Below are positions 1 through 7,045 of a DNA stretch of 11,221 nt, piece after piece. The notes below the pieces were generated by a model. The model was given only the letters and a program-made list of their open reading frames with translations. It had not been told where the DNA came from and did not search any database. This DNA comes from Enterobacterales bacterium (GTDB lineage: Bacteria; Pseudomonadota; Gammaproteobacteria; Enterobacterales; Succinivibrionaceae), in contig CAAGDP010000098.1 of NCBI GenBank assembly GCA_900768635.1, forward strand, positions 1 to 11,221, given 5' to 3'. The position numbers and the translations under genes were made by a program. Positions within the stretch are counted from its first letter, which is position 1; each line of letters begins with the position of its first letter.

Positions 1-133
1 AATTTTCTCCAGCCATCCACGCCAGTAATAGACTTATAAGCGTTTGTATAAGCCGATACCGATCTTTTACATTTTGCCTGAAATCATTTACTTTGATCTT
101 GTCGCACATTGCCTTGATTGCATCCTTTATCAT
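1..133 (-). CDS. Partial transposase N-terminus (44 codons, cut by window edge)
   Basis: An uninterrupted frame starts at ATG 133-131 and runs off the left edge. It encodes 44 residues beginning MIKDAIKAMC. Around residues 17-44 it shows a D-F-R-Q segment, then basic/aromatic residues (KDRYRL), a hydrophobic helix (LISLLLAW) and M-A-G-E-N. That order resembles the DPR...RYPL...LLA..AG pattern of the N-terminal DDE_Tnp_1-associated domain in ISAs1/H-repeat transposases. The catalytic DDE core would lie outside the window and cannot be checked. The start is uncertain: a TTG lies in frame upstream, the SD is weak (GGGA about 12 nt away), and the ATG lies in the edge of a hairpin. The position inside a duplicated element supports a transposase. 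Confidence 0.5.
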   Translation of the reverse strand, partial: MIKDAIKAMCDKIKVNDFRQNVKDRYRLIQTLISLLLAWMAGEN

Positions 134-167
134 GATAATTAAAATTCCCAATGGCCTTAATTATCAT
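132..167 (-). promoter_or_regulatory. Perfect 11-bp hairpin overlapping the transposase start codon
   Basis: Positions 132-142 and 157-167 are perfect inverted complements (11 bp) around a 14-nt loop. On the minus-strand transcript the 3' arm contains the first two bases of the putative start codon (ATG 133-131), and the loop holds the only GGGA-like SD candidate. In several IS families, such as IS10 and IS200, an mRNA hairpin hides the translation start and limits transposase made from read-through transcripts. The same role here is an inference. Confidence 0.45.
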
Positions 168-334
168 TATTTGATCAGAATTTCATCATTTAAACAATAG
201 TGTTTTAGAATCCGTGATCCCTATATCTCATTTTTCTTTTGAAATTTGATCCATCAATCACACTTCAAAGACGCCGTTCATGCGTAGGCCCTGATAGTAA
301 CGTGAAAAGTAACGCAAAATTAATTTTGCACTAT

Positions 335-362
335 TTGATTTTGTATTCAAAAGTGTTAAGAT
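335..362 (+). promoter_or_regulatory. Sigma70 promoter of lpp
   Basis: A -35 box TTGATT (335-340) and a -10 box TAAGAT (357-362) are separated by 16 bp, placing the start near 369 and giving a leader of about 57 nt before lpp. It begins 41 bp inside the IS tip at 293, so the IS insertion left this core promoter intact. Any activator site further upstream would have been displaced. Confidence 0.55.
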
Positions 363-425
363 TATCACAATGGTTGTGTGTGGTGTCGCACAGCTATGTA
401 TTTGAATTTTTTCTCGGAGATTAAA

Positions 426-653
426 ATGAACAAATTTTCAGTTGCATTCAGCGCATTAGTTTTAGGTTCTGCTGTATTAGTTGGCTGCCAGGACACTTCT
501 AAGTTAGAAAGCGATGTTCAGGCTCTTAACGACAAGGTTACCCAGCTTGCTAACTCTGTAGAAGCTCTTAAGGCTGACGTACAGGCTGCTCAGGCTTCTG
601 CTGACAACGCAAACAGCCGTCTTGACAACTTAGCTACTCAGTACAAGAAGTAA
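426..653 (+). CDS. lpp: Major outer-membrane (Braun/murein) lipoprotein Lpp
   Basis: This 75-residue lipoprotein anchors the outer membrane to peptidoglycan and is normally among the most abundant envelope proteins. The signal peptide ends in a lipobox L18-V19-G20-C21, so Cys21 is lipidated. The mature chain of 55 residues is a continuous heptad coiled coil rich in Ala, with the family signature LxSDVQxL...VQAAQ...ANSRLDNLATQYKK. It ends in Lys75, the residue that L,D-transpeptidases join to diaminopimelate. Compared with E. coli Lpp (78 aa) it lacks three residues just after the lipidated Cys. The start was chosen because GGAG (416-419) lies 6 nt before ATG 426; an in-frame upstream extension to 378 would put residues before the signal peptide. 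It is monocistronic, with its own promoter and a strong terminator. Confidence 0.96.
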   Translation: MNKFSVAFSALVLGSAVLVGCQDTSKLESDVQALNDKVTQLANSVEALKADVQAAQASADNANSRLDNLATQYKK

Positions 654-680
654 TCTTTTACTTAAGCTAATAAGATACTA

Positions 681-716
681 AAAAAGAGGGTATGAATTTA
701 CTCTCTTTTTTTTTTT
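681..716 (+). terminator. Intrinsic terminator of lpp
   Basis: The arms 681-691 and 700-710 pair over 11 bp with one G-U, around an 8-nt loop. An uninterrupted run of eleven T follows (706-716). It starts 28 bp after the lpp stop, and strong termination fits a highly expressed single-gene unit. Confidence 0.9.
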
Positions 717-718
717 GC

Positions 719-748
719 GATAATCTGATGTGTCGCAGTCAGATTATC
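719..748. repeat. Perfect 10-bp inverted repeat downstream of the lpp terminator
   Basis: GATAATCTGA (719-728) and its exact complement (739-748) flank a 10-nt spacer. The hexamer TTGCGA occurs just outside both arms (715-720, 751-756) as a direct repeat, and GATAATCTG recurs at 794-802. No T-run follows, so it is not a standard terminator. It could be an operator for a dimeric regulator upstream of pgi or part of the lpp 3' end; nothing in the sequence decides. Confidence 0.4.
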
Positions 749-920
749 AATTGCGAACTGTTTTTAACTGTCTAGACAATTTCAATCTCAAGAGATAATC
801 TGTTTGGTTGCTGTTTCAAACATTACATTGTGCCTTACAGAGTCACAACATTCTGAATTCTTCAAATATTCATCAGGCTCATAGTTCCCGGTCATCTTTG
901 AAAATACCAAAATTACCGCT

Positions 921-950
921 TTGGAAAAAGAACTTCTTTTGATATATAAT
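921..950 (+). promoter_or_regulatory. Sigma70 promoter of pgi
   Basis: TTGGAA (921-926) and a consensus TATAAT (945-950) are spaced 18 bp apart. Transcription would start near 957, leaving an untranslated leader of about 100 nt before the ATG at 1060. Confidence 0.6.
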
Positions 951-1059
951 CAGTTAAACATCCGACAAATAATCTTTGTTGAATAAGTTTTTTCATACAA
1001 ATAGTATTTATCAAATTTATTTGATTAAACAACATTGTATTACTTCATTCAGGACTATT

Positions 1060-2709
1060 ATGCAAAACATCAATCCAACCACTACTAATGCGTGGAAGGC
1101 ATTAGAGAATCTTTTTAATAACAATAAAACAACTACCATCAAGGAATTGTTTGCAAAAGATGCCGAACGTTTTAAGAAGTATTCTGTTCGCTTCCCTAAA
1201 GAAGATATCTTTGTTGACTACTCAAAAAACATAGTCGACGACAATATTATGAAGGAACTTTTCAACCTTGCCCGTGAAACCAAGGTTGATGAGGCTATCG
1301 TATCTATGTTTTCCGGTGAAAAGATCAACAGAACAGAAGACAGAGCTGTTCTTCACACAGCTTTAAGAAACAGATCAGAAAGTCCTGTTTACGTAGACGG
1401 TAAGGATGTAATGCCGGATGTAAAAGCAGTTCTGGCAAAAATGAAATCTTTTTCTGAAAAGGTTATCAGCGGTGAATGGAAAGGATACACTGGCAAGCCT
1501 ATTGAAACAGTGGTAAATATTGGTATCGGAGGATCTGATTTAGGTCCAGTGATGATCACTGAAGCTCTACGTCCTTATAAAAACCATCTTAATTCTTACT
1601 TTGTTTCCAATATTGATGGTACTCATATTGTTGAAACTCTTAAAAAGTGCGATCCGGAAACAACCTTGTTCCTTATTGCATCTAAAACATTTACCACTTT
1701 GGAAACTATGACCAATGCTTATACTGCACGTGAGTGGTTTTTAAATGCGGCTAAGGATCAAAAATTTGTTGCCAAGCATTTTGTTGCTCTTTCTACCAAT
1801 GCCAAAGGTGTTTCTGAATTTGGTATAGATACAGATAATATGTTTGAATTCTGGGATTGGGTTGGTGGCAGATACTCCTCTTGGTCAGCTATTGGGTTAT
1901 CTATTGCTCTATCTGTAGGATTTGATAATTTTGAACAGCTTCTTGAAGGAGCTTTCGATATGGATGTTCATTTTGCAACAGCAAAATTTGAACAGAATAT
2001 ACCGGTGATTTTAGCTTTAATAGGTATTTGGTATAACAATTTCTACGGTTTTGAGTCTGAAGCTATTCTGCCATATGATCAGTATATGCACCGCTTCCCG
2101 GCATATTTCCAGCAGGGTAATATGGAATCTAACGGTAAGTATGTAGATCGTAATGGTGTGGCTGTTGATTATCAGACCGGTCCTATTATCTGGGGTGAAC
2201 CTGGTACAAATGGCCAGCACGCTTTTTATCAGCTTATTCATCAGGGAACAAAGGTTATTCCATGTGATTTTCTGGCTCCTGCCCAGTCACAAAATCCTAT
2301 TGGTGATCATCATGTAAAACTGCTGGCTAACTTCTTTGCTCAAACTGAGGCGTTGGCATTTGGAAAGACCAAAGAACAGGTAGAACAGGAATTTTTATCA
2401 AAAGGTAAGTCATTAAGTGAAGTTGAAAGTCTGGTTCCATTTAAGGTGTTCGAAGGAAACCGTCCTACCAACTCTATTTTATTTAAGAAACTTACACCGA
2501 AGACACTCGGTGCCCTTATTGCAATGTATGAGCATAAAATCTTTGTACAGGGCATTATCTGGAATATCTACAGCTTTGATCAATGGGGTGTAGAATTAGG
2601 TAAGCAGCTGGCAGGAAAGATCCTTCCTGAATTAACAAGTGATGATGTTGTAGCATCACATGATGCATCAACCAATGGTCTTATCAATGAATGGAAAGCT
2701 ATGAAATAA
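1060..2709 (+). CDS. pgi: Glucose-6-phosphate isomerase
   Basis: This cytosolic enzyme interconverts glucose 6-phosphate and fructose 6-phosphate in glycolysis and gluconeogenesis. The 549-residue product matches E. coli Pgi in length and nearly collinearly. The SIS phosphosugar-binding signature NIGIGGSDLGP is followed by SKTFTT, and WDWVGGRYSSWSAIGLS is conserved. The catalytic Glu356 (in NMESNGK), His387 (in GTNGQHAFYQ) and Lys515 (in GVELGKQLA) are present, each one position on from E. coli E355/H386/K514 because of a single early insertion. The start at 1060 has AGGA 5 nt upstream and gives the family N-terminus (QNINPT...AW.AL). The gene is monocistronic, with its own promoter and terminator, and converges on the HDOD gene. 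Nothing suggests transfer or damage. Confidence 0.97.
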   Translation: MQNINPTTTNAWKALENLFNNNKTTTIKELFAKDAERFKKYSVRFPKEDIFVDYSKNIVDDNIMKELFNLARETKVDEAIVSMFSGEKINRTEDRAVLHTALRNRSESPVYVDGKDVMPDVKAVLAKMKSFSEKVISGEWKGYTGKPIETVVNIGIGGSDLGPVMITEALRPYKNHLNSYFVSNIDGTHIVETLKKCDPETTLFLIASKTFTTLETMTNAYTAREWFLNAAKDQKFVAKHFVALSTNAKGVSEFGIDTDNMFEFWDWVGGRYSSWSAIGLSIALSVGFDNFEQLLEGAFDMDVHFATAKFEQNIPVILALIGIWYNNFYGFESEAILPYDQYMHRFPAYFQQGNMESNGKYVDRNGVAVDYQTGPIIWGEPGTNGQHAFYQLIHQGTKVIPCDFLAPAQSQNPIGDHHVKLLANFFAQTEALAFGKTKEQVEQEFLSKGKSLSEVESLVPFKVFEGNRPTNSILFKKLTPKTLGALIAMYEHKIFVQGIIWNIYSFDQWGVELGKQLAGKILPELTSDDVVASHDASTNGLINEWKAMK

Positions 2710-2734
2710 TAGCCTTCTGTTATAATCTATGGAG

Positions 2735-2762
2735 AAACCTGCTGATAACAGCGGGTTTTTTT
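2735..2762 (+). terminator. Intrinsic terminator of pgi
   Basis: The arms 2735-2743 and 2750-2758 pair over 9 bp with one G-U, around the hexaloop GATAAC, and a seven-T run covers 2756-2762. It starts 26 bp after the pgi stop. It may also slow transcription from the convergent HDOD gene, but on that strand only a three-T run follows, so it is mainly a plus-strand terminator. Confidence 0.88.
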
Positions 2763-2822
2763 GTATCTTGAAAATTTCAGTATTAACCGAATAATCCTCC
2801 AGCTTAACCTTAATCTTCAGAC

Positions 2823-3644
2823 TTATTCTTTAATAAGCAGCTTTTCCTTAAGAAATTCAATTAGAGTATTTCTGAAAGAACCTTCCTTAATGCTACAGAA
2901 ACAATCTGCTATATTGTCACTTAAAGGTGCGATTTTATCTTCGGTGGCGGTAGATAAAAATTTACAGGCATATACGACAGCTTTCATATCGTCGGTATAA
3001 GAATCAGTGATGGTCAAATCCAGAATTTCAATAAACCTTTTGTTGAAACACCATTTTTCCAGAATTTTTTTACCAAGTGATACACCGAGATCATTTTTGA
3101 GCTTAAATATAAAATCCTTGTTTAATTGAATTTTGGTAATACTTTCAATGGAATCCAGTTCGCTGTAGATAGGCAAAGCACCGATATTTAGAAAAACGGC
3201 AGCCAGGGATATAAAATCCCCCTGTTCCTGAGACATATTACCGTAAAGAAGCTCGTATATTGTTATTGCATATCTGCTGACCTGTTTTGCGTATTCGGAG
3301 TCTTTCTTACACATTTCATAAAGATTCTTGGAGTGGAATAAGTATCCCTGAAGGATAGACATAGCCATGACAAGATTGATTGTTCCAAACATACCAATTC
3401 TGTTGATTGCCGTGTTCAGGGAAGAAATGGAATATCCGGGATGACTGTAACGCATGGTTTGTGCAATACGGATCAGTTGTGCAGAGAGACCTGCATCCTG
3501 ACAGATAAATTCAGAAAGTTCTTTAATTGTAGAATTGGGATTAGATGCTATTTTTCTGAGTTGGATAACTGTTTCTGGCAGACTTGGTAGGTTTATTTTT
3601 CCTAATCGAAGTTTTTCTTCTATCGTTGAACACATATCTGTCAT
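2823..3644 (-). CDS. HDOD-domain protein (putative signalling/regulatory protein)
   Basis: This 273-residue protein consists of a single HDOD domain with no catalytic partner domain. The family opening LPSLPETVIQLRKIASNP (residues 19-36) is followed by the Q-D-x-G-L-S segment (49-54), and then the block with HPG, ISSLNTAINRIG and LVMAMSI. HDOD domains resemble HD hydrolases without the metal-binding His-Asp pair, and here the region normally reading LLHDIG is FLNIGAL, in line with a non-catalytic role. Relatives are tied to signalling, motility or stress responses, but no specific function can be assigned. There are no membrane segments or signal peptide. ATG 3644 was chosen because AGGA lies 8 nt upstream; a second ATG lies at 3635. 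It has its own promoter and no operon partner, converging on pgi and sitting downstream of the tRNA-Arg. Confidence 0.88.
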   Translation of the reverse strand: MTDMCSTIEEKLRLGKINLPSLPETVIQLRKIASNPNSTIKELSEFICQDAGLSAQLIRIAQTMRYSHPGYSISSLNTAINRIGMFGTINLVMAMSILQGYLFHSKNLYEMCKKDSEYAKQVSRYAITIYELLYGNMSQEQGDFISLAAVFLNIGALPIYSELDSIESITKIQLNKDFIFKLKNDLGVSLGKKILEKWCFNKRFIEILDLTITDSYTDDMKAVVYACKFLSTATEDKIAPLSDNIADCFCSIKEGSFRNTLIEFLKEKLLIKE

Positions 3645-3692
3645 GTAGTAAATCCTTATTTGGTTTGTCTCAGGTGCAATGTCATCGTTTGA

Positions 3693-3722
3693 ATTATATA
3701 CTACATCTTAGGTTTAAGTGAA
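3693..3722 (-). promoter_or_regulatory. Sigma70 promoter of the HDOD gene
   Basis: On the minus strand TTCACT (3722-3717) and a consensus TATAAT (3698-3693) are 18 bp apart, with the start about 40 nt before ATG 3644. The -10 is strong and the -35 matches four of six positions. Confidence 0.5.
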
Positions 3723-3929
3723 TGATGTGTGCCTGTTTAGTATTTAGAGGTGTGATCTTCTTAAGCTTGTTGTCTGTGATACCTGAAATTTTCCAGAATC
3801 AGATTCACAATTTTGTTTAATCTGAAAAGCAGTGATAATTCTGTCAAAGATCAAAAATTATTATTGTTTTGCGATGGTAGGTAAAATAATTGTCAGGTCT
3901 GAGGTTAATAAGGACAGAGATTAAGGGGA

Positions 3930-4006
3930 TGGCGCAACGGGTGGGACTCGAACCCACAATCTTCACCTCCGGAGGGTGACGCCTTATCCAATTAGGCCAC
4001 CATTGC
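3930..4006 (-). tRNA. tRNA-Arg (anticodon CCG)
   Basis: This 77-nt cloverleaf has the CCA end encoded (3932-3930). The 7-bp acceptor stem runs from 4006 (GCAATGG) to CCGTTGC with one G-U, and the discriminator base is G. The anticodon stem TCACC/GGTGA closes the loop CTCCGGA, giving anticodon CCG at 3972-3970 for the codon CGG. The T arm contains GGTTCGAGTCC. I find no clear intrinsic terminator downstream, so the 3' end is probably made by processing or a later stop. Frames reading across it, such as 3844-4083 on the minus strand, are artefacts of the tRNA sequence. Confidence 0.96.
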
Positions 4007-4032
4007 ACTTTGTTTGAGAAGCTTGTTTTTGG

Positions 4033-4069
4033 GTTGCAGATTTTCAAATCAAAGAACAACTCCTGCAAC
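4033..4069 (-). other. 7-bp stem in the tRNA-Arg leader
   Basis: GTTGCAG and its complement (4033-4039 and 4063-4069) can pair across a 23-nt loop in the roughly 75-nt leader between the tRNA promoter and the tRNA. It may help present the precursor for 5' processing, but it could also be chance. Confidence 0.2.
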
Positions 4070-4086
4070 GCCACAATTCGCACGAG

Positions 4087-4115
4087 ATTATAGCATATAT
4101 GAGTTTACAGGACAA
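4087..4115 (-). promoter_or_regulatory. Sigma70 promoter of tRNA-Arg
   Basis: TTGTCC (4115-4110), a 17-bp spacer and a consensus TATAAT (4092-4087) on the minus strand put the start near 4081, about 75 nt before the tRNA. The discriminator after the -10 is GC-rich (CTCGTGCG), a feature typical of stable-RNA promoters repressed by ppGpp. That regulation is inferred. Confidence 0.7.
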
Positions 4116-4242
4116 TTGCCAGATTTTGTTAAACCATATACAACCAAGGCTTTGACGTTATCTTTGTATAGGTTTCTGGCGGCATTTTAAAAATTCGTAG
4201 TTCGTTATACTATATTTGTCCCTGGCAATTCACTTTATCTGG

Positions 4243-6261
4243 CTATAATTTTGCGATTATGTCGCTGATAAGGGATATATTTCGTTCCATATTAACTTCT
4301 TTCTGATTTTCGGCATTTTCAATTTTGAGATCCTCTGAAGGTAATTCTTCCAAAAACCGGGATATTTCTGTTTTTTCTCCCTGCTTACGATGCTTGCAGT
4401 AGGTGAGGATTAGATTTCTTTTAGCGCGTGTTATACCCACATACAGTAATCTTCGTTCCTCTTCAATGGTATTATTATCTATACTGTTGACATGAGGGAT
4501 GATACCTTCTTCAAATCCCGGTATAAAAACGAAGTTGAATTCCAGACCCTTGGAAGAATGAAGGGTCATAAGTTGGACCTGATCTGCTTCTTCAACCATT
4601 TCATCATCAGCTTTATCCAGCATTTCCCTGAGGCAGATGGAGTGAATCGCTTCCTGAAAAGTAGACGGCTCTATCCCCTCCTTGGCATCTCCGGTGATTT
4701 TTCTCAGGACCCATTTTTCCAGTTGCAGGATGTTTTCGTACTTTATATTGGCTATCTGTTCGGTTTTACTAATTTGAAGTAGATATTCCTTATATCCGAT
4801 TTCATCAAACAGATCCCGAATAACACTTTCCACCGTTCCATCTGCCACTTGTTCTGTTTTGTCTGTAATAAAGTCCTTAAAGGAGGATAATGCGTCTGCG
4901 CAGGGAGTTGAAAGAGATGAAAGGAGTTCCTGATTATCCATGGCATCAAACAGGCTTATGCCATTATCTCGAGCAAAAAGTCCTAATTTTTCGGTGGTTG
5001 CTTCACCTATTTCCCTTTTTGGAATATTGATAATTCTCATGAGAGCATTGTCATCATGAGGGTTTACCATAATCCGATAATAAGCCATGATGTCTTTTAC
5101 TTCAGATTTCTCAAAGAAAGAAATATCTCCGTTTATACGGTATGGTATATGGTTATCCCGGAAACTTTTTTCTATTTCTCTGGCCTGATAGTTTGTTCTG
5201 TACAGGACTGCGAAATTGCGCCATTTGTAAGAGTTCATAAAGCGCTGTGCAATTATCTCAGCAGTAATATATTCCGCTTCCTTAACAGGATTACCAGTTT
5301 CATGGATGATAATCGGATCACCGTAGCTGTATGAAGAGAATAATTTCTTGTCAAAGAGATGTTGATTATGAGAAATGAGTTCATTTGCCACATGAAGAAT
5401 AATGCCACAGGAACGGTAGTTTTGCTCCAGTTTGATAACTTTGAGATCAGGAAAATCCACATGAAGCTGTTTTAAGTTGTCCGGATTGGCTCCTCGCCAG
5501 GCATATATGGACTGATCATCATCTCCTACAAAAGTGAAGCGACATCTTTGGTCAATCAGAACTTTAAGAAGTTCGTATTGAGTTTCGTTTGTGTCCTGAT
5601 ATTCATCTACTAGGAGATATCTTATGCGTCTTTGCCATTTTTTACGGATTGCCTGATTTTCTGCCAGAAGCTTCATTGGTTTCAGGATCAGATCGTCGAA
5701 ATCAAGAGCACTGCAGGCATTCAGTTTCTTTTCATAGCGGTCGTAAACCAAAGCAGCGATTTTTTCATTGCCTATGGCCTGAGACATATAATCATCCGCT
5801 GACCAGCCTTTGATTTTGGCGTTGGATATTTCGTTGATTAATCCATTTATAATTTCATCATCTACTTCTTCTGTGTTGCTGGTAAGTTCCTGATATATGG
5901 CTGCCACCTGTTTGCGCTGATCCTGAGCATCCAGAAGTATGAAATTCTGTTTTAAATTAAGGTGGTTATACTCTCTTTTGATGATATACAGTCCAAGAGA
6001 ATGGAATGTTGTTATTAAAATGCCTTTCAGGAGATCTGGATTGATAATGCGGGAGATGCGGGATTTCATTTCCCGGGCAGCCTTATTGGTAAAGGTAAGT
6101 GCGCATATTTCCGAACCTCGCAACTGACATTCACTGAGAAGATAGCTGATTTTTTCAGTAATGACTTTAGTTTTTCCGGATCCTGCCCCGGCAATCACCA
6201 TACATGGTCCGCTAATATATTTTACAGCCGCAAGTTGCTGGGGATTAAGTTGCGTTACCAT
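4243..6261 (-). CDS. rep: ATP-dependent DNA helicase Rep
   Basis: This superfamily-1 helicase moves 3'->5' on DNA, clears protein roadblocks at replication forks and aids restart with PriC. The 672-residue product matches E. coli Rep (673 aa) almost end to end. It has the N-terminal LNPQQLAAV, Walker A AGAGSGKT (residues 24-31, K30), Walker B/motif II DEYQDTNETQ (D219-E220), motif III GDDDQSIYAWRGA (246-258), LEQNYRSCG, the motif V region LMTLHSSKGLEF, and motif VI EERRLLYVGITRAK near residue 600. ATG 6261 is preferred over the in-frame TTG at 6279: it restores the Rep N-terminus and has AAAGGA 9 nt upstream. It overlaps the end of tcdA by 17 bp and is the last gene of the minus-strand cluster. 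I see no convincing terminator before the tRNA promoter. UvrD is less likely given the Rep-specific similarity. Confidence 0.95.
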   Translation of the reverse strand: MVTQLNPQQLAAVKYISGPCMVIAGAGSGKTKVITEKISYLLSECQLRGSEICALTFTNKAAREMKSRISRIINPDLLKGILITTFHSLGLYIIKREYNHLNLKQNFILLDAQDQRKQVAAIYQELTSNTEEVDDEIINGLINEISNAKIKGWSADDYMSQAIGNEKIAALVYDRYEKKLNACSALDFDDLILKPMKLLAENQAIRKKWQRRIRYLLVDEYQDTNETQYELLKVLIDQRCRFTFVGDDDQSIYAWRGANPDNLKQLHVDFPDLKVIKLEQNYRSCGIILHVANELISHNQHLFDKKLFSSYSYGDPIIIHETGNPVKEAEYITAEIIAQRFMNSYKWRNFAVLYRTNYQAREIEKSFRDNHIPYRINGDISFFEKSEVKDIMAYYRIMVNPHDDNALMRIINIPKREIGEATTEKLGLFARDNGISLFDAMDNQELLSSLSTPCADALSSFKDFITDKTEQVADGTVESVIRDLFDEIGYKEYLLQISKTEQIANIKYENILQLEKWVLRKITGDAKEGIEPSTFQEAIHSICLREMLDKADDEMVEEADQVQLMTLHSSKGLEFNFVFIPGFEEGIIPHVNSIDNNTIEEERRLLYVGITRAKRNLILTYCKHRKQGEKTEISRFLEELPSEDLKIENAENQKEVNMERNISLISDIIAKL

Positions 6262-7045
6262 CTTGGATAATCCTTTCAATCATAGCTTCAGCAATTTTGA
6301 GCCCCAGCGCAGCTGTAACATGCATACAGGCTCCGAAAGAGATCGTACCATTATCGAAATAATCTGACAGTTCCTGTAATTCTTCTGGAGAGTTGACCTG
6401 TTTTGGATTAGTCCGCGGAGTATTAATGAAAGCGCATTTAATTCCCATTTTGCTGTTCTTGCTGTTTCCAAAACCATACTCATTATTGAGTTTAAGTTTA
6501 ACTTTGGCCAAAAGAGGATCCGACTGTGATTTAGACAGGTCGGCAATGCAGATTTCAGATGCAGTAATCTTACCGCCAGCTCCTCCTGAAGATATGAACC
6601 GGTATTTTGTCCTTTTCAGATGATTGATAAGAGCAACTTTGGAATCAATGCTGTCTATTGCATCAATTACATACCATTCACGGGCTTTTTCAGAAGGGAA
6701 ATACTTACTGATATTATCCGGGGATATAAATTCTTCATAATATTCAATATTAAGATCAGGATTAATGTCCTTCAACCTCCGGGAAAATATAGCAGCCTTT
6801 GACTGGCCAAGAGATGATGACAGAGCATGACACTGACGGTTGGTGTTGGTTATGCTGACGGTATCGTGATCAAATATTCTGATATTACCTATTCCTGTTC
6901 TTACAAGAGCCTCCAGTGCCCAGGATCCAACACCTCCAATACCTACAATCGAAAGACTGGAATTCTTTAAGATATTCAAGCCTTTCAAACCATAGAGCAT
7001 GGCTGTTCCGCGGAAACGTGCAATATTCTCATCATAGTTATTCAT
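6245..7045 (-). CDS. tcdA: tRNA threonylcarbamoyladenosine dehydratase TcdA (CsdL)
   Basis: This E1-like, ThiF/MoeB-fold enzyme uses ATP to dehydrate t6A37 of ANN-decoding tRNAs to the cyclic form ct6A. The 266-residue protein begins ARFRGTAMLYG, as in TcdA. It carries the nucleotide-binding loop GIGGVGS (35-41), the acidic strand D59-x-D61, the TNTNRQ motif (66-71, with R70), K83 and DAIDSIDSK (128-136). GGAGGKI, SDPL and the KNSKMG segment follow as in E. coli TcdA, and no rhodanese or Ub-like fusion is present. The start at 7045 overlaps the tadA stop by 8 bp, with a weak AAGG about 10 nt upstream, so translation is probably coupled. In E. coli tcdA lies by csdA-csdE; here it sits with tadA, another anticodon-loop modifier. 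Confidence 0.93.
   Translation of the reverse strand: MNNYDENIARFRGTAMLYGLKGLNILKNSSLSIVGIGGVGSWALEALVRTGIGNIRIFDHDTVSITNTNRQCHALSSSLGQSKAAIFSRRLKDINPDLNIEYYEEFISPDNISKYFPSEKAREWYVIDAIDSIDSKVALINHLKRTKYRFISSGGAGGKITASEICIADLSKSQSDPLLAKVKLKLNNEYGFGNSKNSKMGIKCAFINTPRTNPKQVNSPEELQELSDYFDNGTISFGACMHVTAALGLKIAEAMIERIIQDGNAT

Larger units (their letters stand above)
1..293 (-). mobile_element. 5' part of an insertion sequence (ISAs1-like), left copy
   Basis: Positions 176-293 reappear as an inverted copy at 11104-11221 with 117 of 118 bases identical; the only mismatch is 228 against 11169. Identity stops abruptly at 293/11104, which marks the element tip. Read inward from the tip the element starts CAGGGCCTAC; a CAGGG-type terminus is what I recall for ISAs1-family elements. 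About 160 bp inside the tip an open frame starts at 133 and runs leftward off the window, as expected for a transposase. The family is an inference from the tip and a short N-terminus. The other IS end and the target-site duplication lie outside the window. Confidence 0.72.
717..1059. other. Intergenic region between lpp and pgi
   Basis: This 343-bp stretch without a gene holds the 719-748 inverted repeat, the pgi promoter (921-950) and the pgi leader of about 100 nt. An in-frame TTG at 976 could extend pgi by 28 residues, but the extension is unlike Pgi and has no ribosome-binding site. I see no RNA gene or recognisable riboswitch here. Confidence 0.6.

Noticed and set aside
239..424. Open frame running from the IS end into the lpp leader
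   Set aside because: It spans the IS/chromosome junction at 293 and stops just before the lpp start, so it is a chance chimeric frame.
976..1059. 28-residue N-terminal extension of Pgi from a TTG
   Set aside because: Pgi homologues begin at the position of ATG 1060, which has AGGA in front, and the extension is not Pgi-like.
3799..3825. 7-bp stem downstream of the tRNA-Arg as its terminator
   Set aside because: The stem is AT-rich, has a 13-nt loop and no T-run on the relevant strand, and lies over 100 nt from the tRNA end.
3844..4083. Minus-strand frame of 79 codons across the tRNA
   Set aside because: It is the conceptual translation of tRNA-Arg and its flanks; the cloverleaf explains the sequence.
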